Source: Rhodococcus sp. 14-2470-1b (GTDB lineage: Bacteria > Actinomycetota > Actinomycetes > Mycobacteriales > Mycobacteriaceae). From it: a DNA stretch of 64,000 nt. The stretch is from positions 289,629 to 353,628 of the forward strand of contig NZ_NPFY01000019.1 in NCBI RefSeq assembly GCF_002259415.1, in the 5' to 3' direction. Below the pieces are notes generated by a model. The model saw only the letters and a program-made list of their open reading frames with translations. It was not told the origin of the DNA and did no database searches. A program made the position numbers and the translations under genes. Positions within the stretch are counted from its first letter, which is position 1. The number at the start of each line of letters is the position of its first letter. Positions 1 through 8,840 of the stretch are shown here, piece by piece.

Positions 1-1
1 T

Positions 2-658
<657 letters not shown>

Positions 659-659
659 C

Positions 660-687
660 TCGGTAGCAGCATCGAGTCGGTAGCAGC
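660..687 (+). repeat. Direct repeat, two copies of an 11-mer
   Basis: TCGGTAGCAGC occurs at 660-670 and again at 677-687, period 17, in the short murB to MBL gene spacer. It could be a small direct-repeat operator or chance. Confidence 0.35.
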
Positions 688-690
688 GCC

Positions 691-721
691 TACCATTGAT
701 TCTTCGTAGCAAGTTAAGGAG
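691..721 (+). promoter_or_regulatory. -10 box and Shine-Dalgarno for the MBL-Rieske gene
   Basis: TACCAT at 691-696 fits an actinobacterial -10. AAGGAG at 716-721 sits 7 nt before a TTG at 729. Together they favour the TTG at 729 over the upstream in-frame TTG at 696, which lies inside the -10 box. Confidence 0.55.
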
Positions 722-728
722 TAGTTCG

Positions 729-2279
729 TTGCAGGTCACAAGCGTCGGGCACGCGGGGTTCCACATTCGGACCGATGCAGGCACCATCCTGTGCGACCCG
801 TGGGTCAATCCTGCCTACTTCACGTCGTGGTTCCCGTTCCCGGACAACACGCAGTTGGACTGGGACGAGCTCGGCAAGTGCGATTACCTCTACGTCTCGC
901 ACCTGCACAAGGACCACTTCGACCCCAAGAACCTCGCCGAGCACGTGGACAAGAACACCACCGTTCTGCTGCCGGACTACCCCGTGCCGGACCTCAAGCA
1001 CGAGCTCGAGAAGCTCGGCTTCCACAAGTTCTTCGAGACGACCGACTCGGTCAAGCACCGCATTTCCGGCCCCAAGGGCGATCTCGACATCATGATCATC
1101 GCCCTGCGCGCACCCGCCGACGGCCCGATCGGTGACTCCGGCCTGGTCGTCTCCGACGGAGAGACCGTCGCGTTCAACATGAACGACGCCCGGCCCGTCG
1201 ACCTCGACGTGTTGACGGAGGAATTCGGGCACGTCGACGTGCACATGCTGCAGTACTCGGGCGCGATCTGGTACCCGATGGTCTACGACATGGTCGAGCG
1301 CGCCAAGAAGTCGTTCGGTGAGCAGAAGCGTCAGCGTCAGATGGATCGTGCTCGCCAGTACATCGAGCAGATCGGCGCGACCTGGGTCATTCCGTCGGCA
1401 GGCCCGCCGTGTTTCCTCGACGACGAGCTCCGCTTCCTCAACGACGTGTACGAGGACCCGTCGAACATCTTCCCGGATCAGATGGTGTTCCTCGATCAGA
1501 TGCGCCGCAACGGCCACGACAAGGGCCTGCTGCAGATCCCCGGCACCACGTCGACGTTCTCGGGCAGCGAGCTCGTCTCGCACGAGCACCCGATTCCCAC
1601 CGAAGAAGCCGAAGCCATCTTCACCACCGGCAAGGCCCAGTACATCGAGGACTTCGCGCAGCGTCAGGCAGGCGTCATCGCCGCGGAGAAGGCAGCGTGG
1701 GCACCGGCCGAGGGCGAGCCACTGCTCGAGCCACTGCGAGAGCTGTTCGAGCCCATCATGATTCAAACGGACCAGATCTGCGACGGCATCGGGTACCCGG
1801 TGGCCCTGATGCTCGGCGCGGAAACCGTCGTACTCGATTTCCCCAAGCGCATCGTGCGTGAGCCTCTGCTCAAGGAGCGGTTCCGGTACAGCTTCACGAT
1901 CTCACCGCAGCTCGTGCGGACGGCCGTGCGCGACAAGGAACCGGACTGGGTCAACTCGATCTTCCTGTCCACCAGGTTCCGCGCCCGACGCGTCGGCGGA
2001 TACAACGAGTTCCTCTACACGTTCTTCAAGTGCCTCACCGACGAGCGCATCGCCTACGCCGACGGTTGGTTCGCCGAAGCGCACGACGACACCGCCACCA
2101 TCGTCAAGGATGGATACGAGATCCAGCGTCGCTGTCCGCACCTGAAAGCGGACCTGTCGAAGTTCGGCATCGTCGAGGGCAACAAGCTGACCTGCAACCT
2201 GCACGGCTGGGACTGGAACCTCGATACCGGCCGGTGCCTCACGTCCAAGGGGCACGAACTCAGGTCGACGAAGCTCTGA
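729..2279 (+). CDS. MBL-fold metallohydrolase with C-terminal Rieske [2Fe-2S] domain
   Basis: A 516-residue protein with two recognisable modules. Residues ~1-330 form a metallo-beta-lactamase (UlaG-like) fold with the metal motif HLHKDH (His58, His60, Asp62, His63) and a conserved DPW near the N-terminus. The last 50 residues hold a Rieske cluster motif: Cys469-x-His471, then Cys489-x2-His492 (CPH and CNLHGW). The only family I know that combines these two folds is the CMP-N-acetylneuraminate hydroxylase type, where the Rieske part is N-terminal; here the order is reversed. From memory, M. tuberculosis Rv3818 has the same length and organisation, so it is likely an actinobacterial oxygenase- or hydrolase-like redox enzyme with unknown substrate. 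The TTG start is chosen for its AAGGAG and because it gives 516 residues. It is not part of the Rv0482-0483 pair in Mycobacterium, so it is inserted here. Confidence 0.82.
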   Translation: MQVTSVGHAGFHIRTDAGTILCDPWVNPAYFTSWFPFPDNTQLDWDELGKCDYLYVSHLHKDHFDPKNLAEHVDKNTTVLLPDYPVPDLKHELEKLGFHKFFETTDSVKHRISGPKGDLDIMIIALRAPADGPIGDSGLVVSDGETVAFNMNDARPVDLDVLTEEFGHVDVHMLQYSGAIWYPMVYDMVERAKKSFGEQKRQRQMDRARQYIEQIGATWVIPSAGPPCFLDDELRFLNDVYEDPSNIFPDQMVFLDQMRRNGHDKGLLQIPGTTSTFSGSELVSHEHPIPTEEAEAIFTTGKAQYIEDFAQRQAGVIAAEKAAWAPAEGEPLLEPLRELFEPIMIQTDQICDGIGYPVALMLGAETVVLDFPKRIVREPLLKERFRYSFTISPQLVRTAVRDKEPDWVNSIFLSTRFRARRVGGYNEFLYTFFKCLTDERIAYADGWFAEAHDDTATIVKDGYEIQRRCPHLKADLSKFGIVEGNKLTCNLHGWDWNLDTGRCLTSKGHELRSTKL

Positions 2280-2329
2280 GGTGCACGGATTGTCGAGGTG
2301 CACGGATTTGTCCAGGTGCACGGATTGTC
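2278..2329 (+). repeat. Three tandem copies of a 17-18 bp repeat
   Basis: The core AGGTGCACGGATT(T)GTC is repeated at 2278-2294, 2295-2312 (one extra T) and 2313-2329, starting at the stop codon of the MBL gene. Each copy holds the palindromic GTGCAC. The array lies 76 nt upstream of the -10 box of the L,D-transpeptidase gene, so it could be a helically phased operator, or replication slippage. Confidence 0.75.
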
Positions 2330-2404
2330 CGAATTCCCTTGAGTATTCGGTGTGAATCTTCGCGCACCCCGGCTTTCGATGGTGGTCCATCGATTCGCCG
2401 CGAG

Positions 2405-2418
2405 TACGTTGGAATACG
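2405..2418 (+). promoter_or_regulatory. Leaderless-type -10 box for the L,D-transpeptidase
   Basis: TACGTT at 2405-2410 is followed by 7 nt and then GTG at 2418. This geometry predicts transcription starting at the initiation codon. No Shine-Dalgarno is present. Confidence 0.5.
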
Positions 2419-3614
2419 TGTATGAGCAGGTAGAACAGACAAAACGGACGCGGTTGTTGTGGCTGGTCACAGCGATCGTGGCGTTCGCGGCGCTCGTCGC
2501 GGGCTGCACCATCGGTGGCACCGATGGTTCCTCCGGGGGGTCCGAGCCGACCACCGAAGCAGCTCCCGTCGCCCAAGTGACGCAGAACCCCGCCGACGGA
2601 GCCGAGGACGTCAGCCCCGTCGCGCCGATCTCCGTGGCAGTGAAGAACGGGACCCTGGCCGACGTCACTCTCACCAACCCCGAGGGCAAGGTCGTCCAAG
2701 GCGCGCTGGCGCCGGACAAAGCGTCGTACTCCGTCACGGAGCCGCTGGGCTACGGCGTCTCGTACACCTGGGCGGGCAACGCCGTCGGAAGCGACGGCAA
2801 GTCCGTACCCGTCGAGGGCAGCTTCACGACGGTCACGCCGGACAGTCGCACGTCGGTGAGCACCAACATCGGCGACGGCCAGGAAGTGGGGATCGCGGCC
2901 CCGATCATCCTGCAGTTCGACTCCTCGATCGAGGACAAGGCCGCCGTCGAGAAGGCGTTGACGGTGACGACCAACCCGCCGACGCCGGGCGCGTGGGCGT
3001 GGTTCCCCGACGACAACGGCTCACGCGTCCACTGGCGCCCCACCGACTACTGGGCTCCCGGCACGACGGTGTCGGTGAAAGCGAACCTGTACGGGGTCGA
3101 CTACGGCGGCGGTGCGTACGGCGCCGACGACGTGACACTCGACTTCACCATCGGTCGTAGCCAGATCGTCAAGGCGGAGGCGACGAGCCACCGCATGCAG
3201 GTCGTGCGCGACGGGCAAACCATCATGGACATTCCCGTCAGCTACGGCGAGGGAAACGAAGCGCGCAACGTCACGCGCAGCGGAGTGCACGTGGTGACCG
3301 AGAAGCACGAGGACTTCCTGATGTCGAACCCGCCGTTCTACGAGAACGTGCGCGAACGATGGGCCGTGCGGATCTCCAACAACGGTGAGTTCATCCACGC
3401 CAACCCGGAGACGACGGGTGTGCAGGGGGCGTCCAACGTCACCAACGGCTGTATCAACCTGTCGACGTCGGATGCGGAGCAGTATTTCGGTATCGCCATG
3501 TACGGCGATCCGGTAGAGGTGACGGGTACGTCCATCGATCTGTCGGCCGCCGACGGTGACCTCTACGACTGGGCGATCGACTGGCCGACGTGGGAGTCGA
3601 TGTCCGCGCTGTGA
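2418..3614 (+). CDS. L,D-transpeptidase lipoprotein (LprQ/LdtMt5-like)
   Basis: A 398-residue secreted cell-wall enzyme that forms 3-3 cross-links between peptidoglycan stems. It begins with a basic n-region (KRTR), one hydrophobic stretch and the lipobox LVAGC with Cys30 as the lipidated residue. An acidic, Ser/Thr-rich linker is followed by Ig-like domains and a C-terminal YkuD domain of ~120 residues. The active site reads HAN (His327) then TNGCINL (Cys345); the usual SHGC has Asn in place of the second His, as I recall for the LdtMt5 branch. The GTG at 2418 is chosen because it gives a sensible signal peptide and sits 7 nt after a -10 box; the GTG at 2352 would add an unlikely 22-residue basic extension. 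It lies next to murB, as in M. tuberculosis. Confidence 0.88.
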   Translation: MYEQVEQTKRTRLLWLVTAIVAFAALVAGCTIGGTDGSSGGSEPTTEAAPVAQVTQNPADGAEDVSPVAPISVAVKNGTLADVTLTNPEGKVVQGALAPDKASYSVTEPLGYGVSYTWAGNAVGSDGKSVPVEGSFTTVTPDSRTSVSTNIGDGQEVGIAAPIILQFDSSIEDKAAVEKALTVTTNPPTPGAWAWFPDDNGSRVHWRPTDYWAPGTTVSVKANLYGVDYGGGAYGADDVTLDFTIGRSQIVKAEATSHRMQVVRDGQTIMDIPVSYGEGNEARNVTRSGVHVVTEKHEDFLMSNPPFYENVRERWAVRISNNGEFIHANPETTGVQGASNVTNGCINLSTSDAEQYFGIAMYGDPVEVTGTSIDLSAADGDLYDWAIDWPTWESMSAL

Positions 3615-3623
3615 GGCGCATCT

Positions 3624-3669
3624 TGTGTGAATGGAAATGTAGGCCAGTGCCTACATTTCCACTCGCACA
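3624..3669. terminator. Palindromic element / bidirectional terminator, copy A
   Basis: A 21-bp inverted repeat (one wobble, one mismatch) with a CAGT loop: left arm 3624-3644, right arm 3649-3669, core GGAAATGTAGGC. It lies between the convergent transpeptidase and SDR genes and is followed by a T-rich run on the plus strand. A near-copy lies at 25361-25404 (39 of 44 bases identical). Confidence 0.75.
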
Positions 3670-3675
3670 GAGTTC

Positions 3676-4431
3676 TTATTTTCTGCTGAAGCGGCCTGGA
3701 CCGGCCTGGTCACGCGGCTTGATGATGATCTGATCGAGGTTCACGTGCGACGGTCGTGATGCCACGAACCCGATGATCTCGGCGATGTCCTTGGCGACGA
3801 GCGGCGTGATGCCCTGGTAGACGGCGTCGGCCTTGTCCTCGTCTCCGTCGAAACGGACGAGCGAGAATTCGGTTTCCACGGCTCCCGGCGCGATTTCCGT
3901 GAGCCGAACCGGCTGCCCCAGCAGCTCGCCGCGCAGCGTGCGATGCAGGACGGCCTGTGCATGCTTGGCGGAGGTGTATCCCGAGCCGTTGTCGTACGCC
4001 TCGAAGGCGGCCACCGACGTGATGGTGACCACAAGTCCGTCGCCGGACTCGATGAGTTTCGGTAGCAATGCCTTGGTGATACGCAGAGTGCCGAGCACGT
4101 TCGTCTCCCACATCCAGCGCCAGTCGTCCAGATCGGCATCGATGACGGGTGCAAGTCCCTTGGCGCCGCCCGCGTTGTTGATCAACACGTGCGCACGAGG
4201 GATCACAGCGGTGAATGCAGCTACCGAATCTTCGTCGGTGACATCGAGTTGCAGTGCGGTTCCGCCGATTTCGGATGCCAGCTTCTCGAGCCGGTCGACG
4301 CGTCGCGCACCGACGACGACGTGGTAGCCCTGCTCGGCGAGTTGGCGTGCGGTTGCCTCACCGATGCCGGAACTTGCGCCGGTGACTACGGCGATGCGGG
4401 CGTCGGACGGAATTTGTTCGGACAATGTCAT
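3676..4431 (-). CDS. SDR family NAD(P)-dependent oxidoreductase (YdfG-like)
   Basis: A 251-residue classical short-chain dehydrogenase. It has the Rossmann glycine motif TGASSGIG near residue 18, NNAGG near 90, the catalytic Ser in ITSVAAF, and YTSAK (Tyr/Lys). The ARRVDRL segment after beta-2 carries Arg residues typical of NADP(H) preference. Closest in style are serine/3-hydroxy acid dehydrogenases of the YdfG group; the substrate is unknown. The ATG at 4431 is preferred to one 111 nt upstream because the N-terminus then matches the family. A TAGAAT box sits 7 nt before it, predicting a leaderless mRNA. It is transcribed divergently from the ROK regulator, as Rv0484c and Rv0485 are. Confidence 0.88.
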   Translation of the reverse strand: MTLSEQIPSDARIAVVTGASSGIGEATARQLAEQGYHVVVGARRVDRLEKLASEIGGTALQLDVTDEDSVAAFTAVIPRAHVLINNAGGAKGLAPVIDADLDDWRWMWETNVLGTLRITKALLPKLIESGDGLVVTITSVAAFEAYDNGSGYTSAKHAQAVLHRTLRGELLGQPVRLTEIAPGAVETEFSLVRFDGDEDKADAVYQGITPLVAKDIAEIIGFVASRPSHVNLDQIIIKPRDQAGPGRFSRK

Positions 4432-4438
4432 GGCAGAA

Positions 4439-4444
4439 ATTCTA
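4439..4444 (-). promoter_or_regulatory. -10 box of the SDR gene
   Basis: On the minus strand TAGAAT is followed by 7 nt and ATG (4431), a leaderless geometry. Divergent from the sORF promoter 70 bp away. Confidence 0.5.
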
Positions 4445-4514
4445 GACTCCGGTCCTGCCACGGGCGGAGGGCAGCGGAAATCTTCCCCGTATTGGTGATC
4501 GGGCGGGGAAGTGC

Positions 4515-4520
4515 TACTTT
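4515..4520 (+). promoter_or_regulatory. -10 box of the Cys-Cys mini-ORF
   Basis: TACTTT at 4515-4520, then 7 nt, then ATG at 4528. No Shine-Dalgarno precedes the ATG. This predicts a leaderless transcript starting with the mini-ORF. Confidence 0.5.
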
Positions 4521-4527
4521 TGCGTTC

Positions 4528-4629
4528 ATGTCCGCCAGCCACACTCCTGCACTGCGCGTCACGTACGTGACCGCTGCTCTGGGTTCCCGGCTGCCGCTCC
4601 CTCGTGAACTGTGTTGTCGCAGCTTCTAG
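4528..4629 (+). CDS. Putative 33-residue leader peptide ending in ELCCRSF
   Basis: A 34-codon frame from ATG to TAG in the 337-bp gap ahead of the ROK regulator. Its fifth- and sixth-last residues are consecutive cysteines (TGT TGT at 4612-4617), followed by Arg-Ser-Phe. A -10 box sits 7 nt upstream. Leaderless short ORFs with Cys runs are known in mycobacteria as cysteine-responsive attenuators of sulphur genes. Here the first downstream gene is a ROK regulator, which makes the role unclear. A perfect palindrome GTCACGTACGTGAC (4558-4571) lies inside it. Coding status is an inference from promoter geometry and leader layout; it could be non-coding 5' leader. Confidence 0.45.
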   Translation: MSASHTPALRVTYVTAALGSRLPLPRELCCRSF

Positions 4630-4768
4630 GCCTGTAGCTTTCTCGAGATCGCTCGTCGATTTCCGGCCGTATCGGCCGTTCTGCAGGCTTCGTTCGCTCG
4701 ACTTTCTCCTTCTCCAGCACCTGTGTCACCCACGCTTCGTGTGGGTCTACTGCCGAGGACGAACCACA
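4630..4768 (+). promoter_or_regulatory. ROK leader with two hairpins (attenuator-like)
   Basis: Between the mini-ORF stop and the ROK start there are two local hairpins. CGGCCG-TAT-CGGCCG lies at 4664-4678, followed by TT. A second at 4728-4746 pairs ACCCACGC with GTGTGGGT around a TTC loop, ending 8 nt before the ROK Shine-Dalgarno GAGGA (4755-4759). A translated-leader attenuator would look like this; it is not proven. Confidence 0.4.
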
Positions 4769-6046
4769 GTGTCACTTGCAACTTTGCCGGTAAATTCCAC
4801 CACCGTGAACCTTCGTGGTTCACGACCCACCTCCGTGTCCCGTGCAGCGGGACGGGGTCGAGTTCAGGTCGTAGCGCCCGACCTTCGCGTCGCCGACAGT
4901 CCCGCCGCGTCGGTGCTCCGCGTAGCCTCCGCCGACGGGCCGCTCTCCCGCGACATTGCCGCTCGTGCAACAGGATTGAGTATCGCGACGGTCAACCGTC
5001 AGGTCTCCGCCCTGCTGAGTGCCGGGTTGCTGCGCGAACGTGCCGATCTGACGGCCTCCGGTGCGATCGGCCGGCCCCGCGTGCCGTTCGAGGTAAACCA
5101 CGAGCCCTACGCCACCATCGGAATCCACGTTGGTGCCATCGTCACCGGAATCGTCGTCAGCGACCTGCGCGGTCGCATCCTGGGCGCCGTCGAGATCCCG
5201 ACGCCGGGCGGTCCCGCCTCCGAAGCGTTGTCCGTGATCACCCGCAGCGCAGGCGCTTTCGCGGCGCGCTGGCACCGTCGAACGCCTCTCTGGGTGGGTG
5301 TCGCCCTCGGTGGTCGAGTCGACGGTGCGTCGGGCACGGTGGACCATCCGCGTCTCGGCTGGGAGAGCGCTCAGGTCGGCGCGATCGTCGGCGGCGGCCT
5401 GGGGTTGCCCGTCTCCGTGTCCGGTCACGTCGAGGCGATGGCGGGCTCCGAACTGCTCTTGACGCCGGCACGTGTCGACAACTCGACTGCCGGCACCAGC
5501 CTGTACTTCTACGCACGCGAGACCGCGGGGATCGCGTTGACGATCGACGGCCGGGTGCACACGCCCTCCACCGGTCCGGGTTCCATCGCTCATTTGCCCA
5601 CCGGTTCGAACGTACTGTGCCAGTGCGGAAACCGCGGATGCCTCGAAGCGACCGTGAGCGACCGCGCGGTGCTGGCCATCGCCGTCGAGCGTGGAGTTCT
5701 CGCGGCAGGCTCAGGCGTCGCCGCGCTGTACCAGGCCGCCCACGACGGATCGGCGGCGGCGCAGCAGATCCTCGTCGAACGTGCGAAGGTGCTCGGTCGG
5801 ACGGTCGGACTTCTGCGGGATCTGTTCAACCCCGATCGGGTGGTCCTCGGCGGACAGGCTTTCACCCAGTACGCCGCGGGTATTCCGTACGTCGCCGAGG
5901 CATTCGGCCAGACGTCGACGCTGCCGCGCAAGGACATTCGAATCTCCGGCTTCGGAAACAGGGTGCAGGAGTTCGCAGCGGCCGTGGTGTCCCTCAGCTC
6001 GGTCTACTCCGATCCGCTCGCGTCGATGCGCCGGGCTGCCGCGTAA
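4769..6046 (+). CDS. ROK family transcriptional regulator
   Basis: A 425-residue protein with an N-terminal winged helix-turn-helix (residues ~45-90, LSRDIAARATGLSIATVNR) and a C-terminal ROK sugar-kinase-like domain. The ROK zinc signature CxCGxxGCxE is intact as CQCGNRGCLE. The kinase half lacks an obvious DxGxTK phosphate-1 motif at its start (it reads IGIHVGAIVTGIVV), so it is probably a regulator and not a kinase. The GTG at 4769 has GAGGA 9 nt upstream. It is the positional counterpart of Rv0485 between an SDR and mshA; only the alpha/beta hydrolase intervenes here. Its ligand is unknown. The leader upstream suggests translational or attenuation control. Confidence 0.85.
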   Translation: MSLATLPVNSTTVNLRGSRPTSVSRAAGRGRVQVVAPDLRVADSPAASVLRVASADGPLSRDIAARATGLSIATVNRQVSALLSAGLLRERADLTASGAIGRPRVPFEVNHEPYATIGIHVGAIVTGIVVSDLRGRILGAVEIPTPGGPASEALSVITRSAGAFAARWHRRTPLWVGVALGGRVDGASGTVDHPRLGWESAQVGAIVGGGLGLPVSVSGHVEAMAGSELLLTPARVDNSTAGTSLYFYARETAGIALTIDGRVHTPSTGPGSIAHLPTGSNVLCQCGNRGCLEATVSDRAVLAIAVERGVLAAGSGVAALYQAAHDGSAAAQQILVERAKVLGRTVGLLRDLFNPDRVVLGGQAFTQYAAGIPYVAEAFGQTSTLPRKDIRISGFGNRVQEFAAAVVSLSSVYSDPLASMRRAAA

Positions 6047-6079
6047 CTCGCGCTGCGCGCGGCCGGGCATGATGAGGGC

Positions 6080-6952
6080 ATGACTGGATCGGTACGCCAA
6101 GCCACGAGCCGAATCGACACCACCACGGCCGGCACGAACATCGTCTATCGAGTGAGCGGCGACGAGTCGCACCGCCCGCTCGTCCTGCTGCACGGGTGGG
6201 CGCAGTCGTCCGCGTGCTGGGGGGACCGGGTGCTGACGACGCTGGCGGAGTCGTTCCGGGTGATCGCGGTGGACCTGCGGGGCCACGGTTACTCGGACGC
6301 TCCGAGCACGGGGTACGGCGAATCGGCCAACTGGGCGGCAGACGTGCACGCAGTGCTGATCGCCGAGGGAATCGATCAGGATGCGGTTCTGCTCGGCTGG
6401 TCCTACGGCGGCCTGGTGCTCTGCGACTATCTGGCCGCACACGGGACGGGCACGGTCGCGGGCATCGTGCTCGTCGGCGCGATCACCAGCATCGGCAGGG
6501 GGGAGGCCGGTGGTCGAGTCGGCAGCGCGATGCGCGCGGCAATCCCGGACGCGATGTCGGAGGAGCCGCGGACGGCCATCAAGGCGCTCGGTAGCTTCGG
6601 TCACGCACTCACAGGACCGATCGAGGGCGAAGCCCTGAAGGGGCCGACCGCGGGCAAAGGTGAGCAGGCTCAGGCCCTGTTCGGTGCAACGCTGTCGACG
6701 CCGCCCCGAGTGAGAGCGGCGCTGTTCGATCGGACTGTCTCGCACGACGACCTGCTCGCAGGCCTCGACGTACCCGCACTGGTCCTGCACGGCACCGCGG
6801 ACACCGTCGTCGACGTCTCCGCTGGTGAGCATGCTGCGTCGCTGATTCCGGCGGCGACCGCGTCCTTCTGGGAGGGTGTCGACCACGGCCCGTTCGTCGC
6901 CGATCCCGACCGGTTTCTGGCCGAGGTGACGGCCTTCGTTCAGGGTCTGTGA
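6080..6952 (+). CDS. Alpha/beta-fold hydrolase
   Basis: A 290-residue cytoplasmic hydrolase of the haloperoxidase/esterase type. Visible are the oxyanion region LLHGWAQ (residues 36-42), the nucleophile elbow GWSYGG with Ser108, a late Asp in [10 protein letters not shown], and the catalytic His in DHGPFV near the C-terminus. No signal peptide is seen. It sits 33 nt after the ROK gene and just before mshA. A CATGAT box 6 nt before the ATG may give its own leaderless promoter, though AGGG also precedes the ATG. The substrate cannot be inferred. Confidence 0.85.
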   Translation: MTGSVRQATSRIDTTTAGTNIVYRVSGDESHRPLVLLHGWAQSSACWGDRVLTTLAESFRVIAVDLRGHGYSDAPSTGYGESANWAADVHAVLIAEGIDQDAVLLGWSYGGLVLCDYLAAHGTGTVAGIVLVGAITSIGRGEAGGRVGSAMRAAIPDAMSEEPRTAIKALGSFGHALTGPIEGEALKGPTAGKGEQAQALFGATLSTPPRVRAALFDRTVSHDDLLAGLDVPALVLHGTADTVVDVSAGEHAASLIPAATASFWEGVDHGPFVADPDRFLAEVTAFVQGL

Positions 6953-6983
6953 ACGAACGCGGCGCGGGAGAGTGCAAACTGGT

Positions 6984-8312
6984 GTGGTGAGTGGTCGCCA
7001 GTTGAATCGGGTTGCAGTGTTGTCGTTGCATACCTCGCCGTTGGCGCAGCCGGGCATGGGGGATGCGGGCGGGATGAACGTCTACGTGCTGCAGAGTGCC
7101 AAGGAGCTGGCGAAACGGGGCGTCGAGGTAGAGATCTTCACGCGTGCGACGTCGTCGGCGGACAAGCCACTCGAGGAGGCGGCACCGGGTGTTCTGGTGC
7201 GCAACATCGTGGCAGGGCCGTTCGAGGGACTCGACAAACAGGATCTCCCGACGCAGCTGTGCGCATTCGCGGCAGGCGTCCTTCGTGAAGAGGCGCGGCA
7301 CGACGCCGGCTACTACGATCTGGTCCACTCGCACTACTGGTTGTCCGGCCAGGTCGGCTGGCTGGCCCGCGATCGCTGGGGTGTGCCGCTGGTCCACACG
7401 GCACATACTCTCGCCGCCGTCAAGAACGCGTCGTTGGCAGCGGGGGATTCTCCGGAACCGGCCGCGCGGCAGATCGGCGAGCAACAGGTGGTCGCCGAGG
7501 CGGACAGGCTGATCGCCAACACCGGTGAAGAAGCGAAGCAGCTGATCGAGATCTACCACGCGTCGCCTCGGTCGATCGACGTCGTCGCGCCCGGCGCGGA
7601 CCTCGGCCGGTACCGACCCGGTGACAAAGCCGCTGCGCGAGCACAGTTCGGTATCGATCCGTCGGAAACCGTGGTCGCCTTCGTCGGCCGAATCCAGCCG
7701 CTCAAGGCCCCGGACGTCTTGCTGCGCGCGGCAGCGGAACTGCTGGCCTCTCGACCGAGCCTACCGCTCCGGGTACTCGTGGTCGGCGGGCCGTCCGGCA
7801 GCGGACTGGACCGTCCCGACAGTTTGATCGAACTTGCGGCAGAACTGGGGATTTCGGCGAGAGTGACGTTCCTGCCGCCGCAGCCGTCCGAGAAACTCGT
7901 CCAGGTCTACCGTGCTGCCGACGTCGTGGCCGTGCCGAGCTACAACGAATCGTTCGGACTCGTCGCGATCGAAGCTCAAGCCAGCGGAACCCCGGTGATC
8001 GCAGCGGACGTCGGCGGGCTCGGGGTCGCCGTCAGGTCCGGGGAGACGGGTGTGCTCGTGCAAGGGCACCGAACCGCGGAGTGGGCGCGAGCTCTCGGCG
8101 CGATGCTCGCAGACCGAGATGGCTTGGCGCGCATGGCATCGGCGGCACCGGACCACGCCGCGAACTTCTCGTGGGAACACACCGCGGAAGGCCTGCTGGA
8201 CAGTTATCGTGCAGCACAATTCCACTTCGACCGTCACGAGGCCCCGAGCGAGTTCTCGCCGCGGCGCGTACGCGGACTGTCGAAGCTACGAAGGGCGGGG
8301 GCAACGGCATGA
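6984..8312 (+). CDS. mshA: D-inositol-3-phosphate glycosyltransferase MshA
   Basis: A family-4 glycosyltransferase that joins UDP-GlcNAc to 1L-myo-inositol-1-phosphate, the first step of mycothiol synthesis. The N-terminal segment [20 protein letters not shown], the [15 protein letters not shown] stretch and [20 protein letters not shown] match mycobacterial MshA almost word for word. The C-terminal domain has [12 protein letters not shown] and the nucleotide-sugar motif [17 protein letters not shown]. The length (~442) fits. The start is uncertain: GTG codons at 6972, 6984 and 6987 are all in frame, and the GGGAG at 6966-6970 is too close to 6972. The gene overlaps ybjN by 4 nt (ATGA), so the two are translationally coupled. 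Confidence 0.95.
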   Translation: MVSGRQLNRVAVLSLHTSPLAQPGMGDAGGMNVYVLQSAKELAKRGVEVEIFTRATSSADKPLEEAAPGVLVRNIVAGPFEGLDKQDLPTQLCAFAAGVLREEARHDAGYYDLVHSHYWLSGQVGWLARDRWGVPLVHTAHTLAAVKNASLAAGDSPEPAARQIGEQQVVAEADRLIANTGEEAKQLIEIYHASPRSIDVVAPGADLGRYRPGDKAAARAQFGIDPSETVVAFVGRIQPLKAPDVLLRAAAELLASRPSLPLRVLVVGGPSGSGLDRPDSLIELAAELGISARVTFLPPQPSEKLVQVYRAADVVAVPSYNESFGLVAIEAQASGTPVIAADVGGLGVAVRSGETGVLVQGHRTAEWARALGAMLADRDGLARMASAAPDHAANFSWEHTAEGLLDSYRAAQFHFDRHEAPSEFSPRRVRGLSKLRRAGATA

Positions 8313-8806
8313 GCGAGCTGATCGAGCTGATCGATTCGGTACTGAGCGAGCGCGAGCTCGAGTACCAACGCAAGGGGGACAACGCGTTCGTCGTCGAGCT
8401 GCCCGGTGAGCGGAAGCTGAAGACGACCACGATCCTCACTGTCGGGCACCACGGCGTGCGGATAGAGGCGTTCGTCTGCCGCAAACCGGACGAGAACTTC
8501 GAGGGTGTCTACAAATACCTGCTGCGGCGAAATCGACGGCTCTACGGAGTGCACTACACGCTCGACAAGGTAGGGGACATCTACCTCGTCGGTCGGTTGT
8601 CGACTCATGCTGTGACGGGCGAGGAAATCGACCGGATACTCGGCCAGGTGCTCGAAGCCGCCGACGGAGATTTCAATGTCCTGCTCGAACTGGGCTTCGC
8701 CGAATCCATCAAACGCGAGTGGGCCTGGCGTGTGTCCAGGGGCGAGTCGTTGGCGAACCTGAAGGCCTTCGAGCACCTGGTTACACCGCCGAAACTCGAT
8801 ACTTGA
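8309..8806 (+). CDS. YbjN domain-containing protein
   Basis: A 165-residue soluble protein of the YbjN (type III secretion chaperone-like fold) family. Recognisable features are the [16 protein letters not shown] beta strands and the [18 protein letters not shown] segment followed by [11 protein letters not shown]. It starts inside the mshA stop codon and follows mshA as Rv0487 does in M. tuberculosis. Its function is unknown; the conserved link to mshA suggests a role around mycothiol or stress, but that is only context. Confidence 0.88.
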   Translation: MSELIELIDSVLSERELEYQRKGDNAFVVELPGERKLKTTTILTVGHHGVRIEAFVCRKPDENFEGVYKYLLRRNRRLYGVHYTLDKVGDIYLVGRLSTHAVTGEEIDRILGQVLEAADGDFNVLLELGFAESIKREWAWRVSRGESLANLKAFEHLVTPPKLDT

Positions 8807-8812
8807 TCGGAC

Positions 8813-8840
8813 GTAACGGAGCGTTCGTACGCTCCGTTAC
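8813..8840 (+). promoter_or_regulatory. Operator palindrome over a leaderless promoter
   Basis: An 11-bp perfect inverted repeat, GTAACGGAGCG and CGCTCCGTTAC, with a 6-nt centre (TTCGTA), ends at the base before the permease ATG (8841). TACGCT at 8828-8833 inside it fits a -10 box 7 nt from the ATG, with TTGATC at 8803-8808 as a weak -35. A protein bound here would block the promoter. As RNA it would be a hairpin upstream of the start. Confidence 0.6.

Noticed and set aside
714..1766. A 350-codon open frame on the minus strand over the MBL-Rieske gene
   Set aside because: It is a GC-rich shadow frame of a gene with clear motifs; its product is Val/Arg/Glu-rich with no domain.
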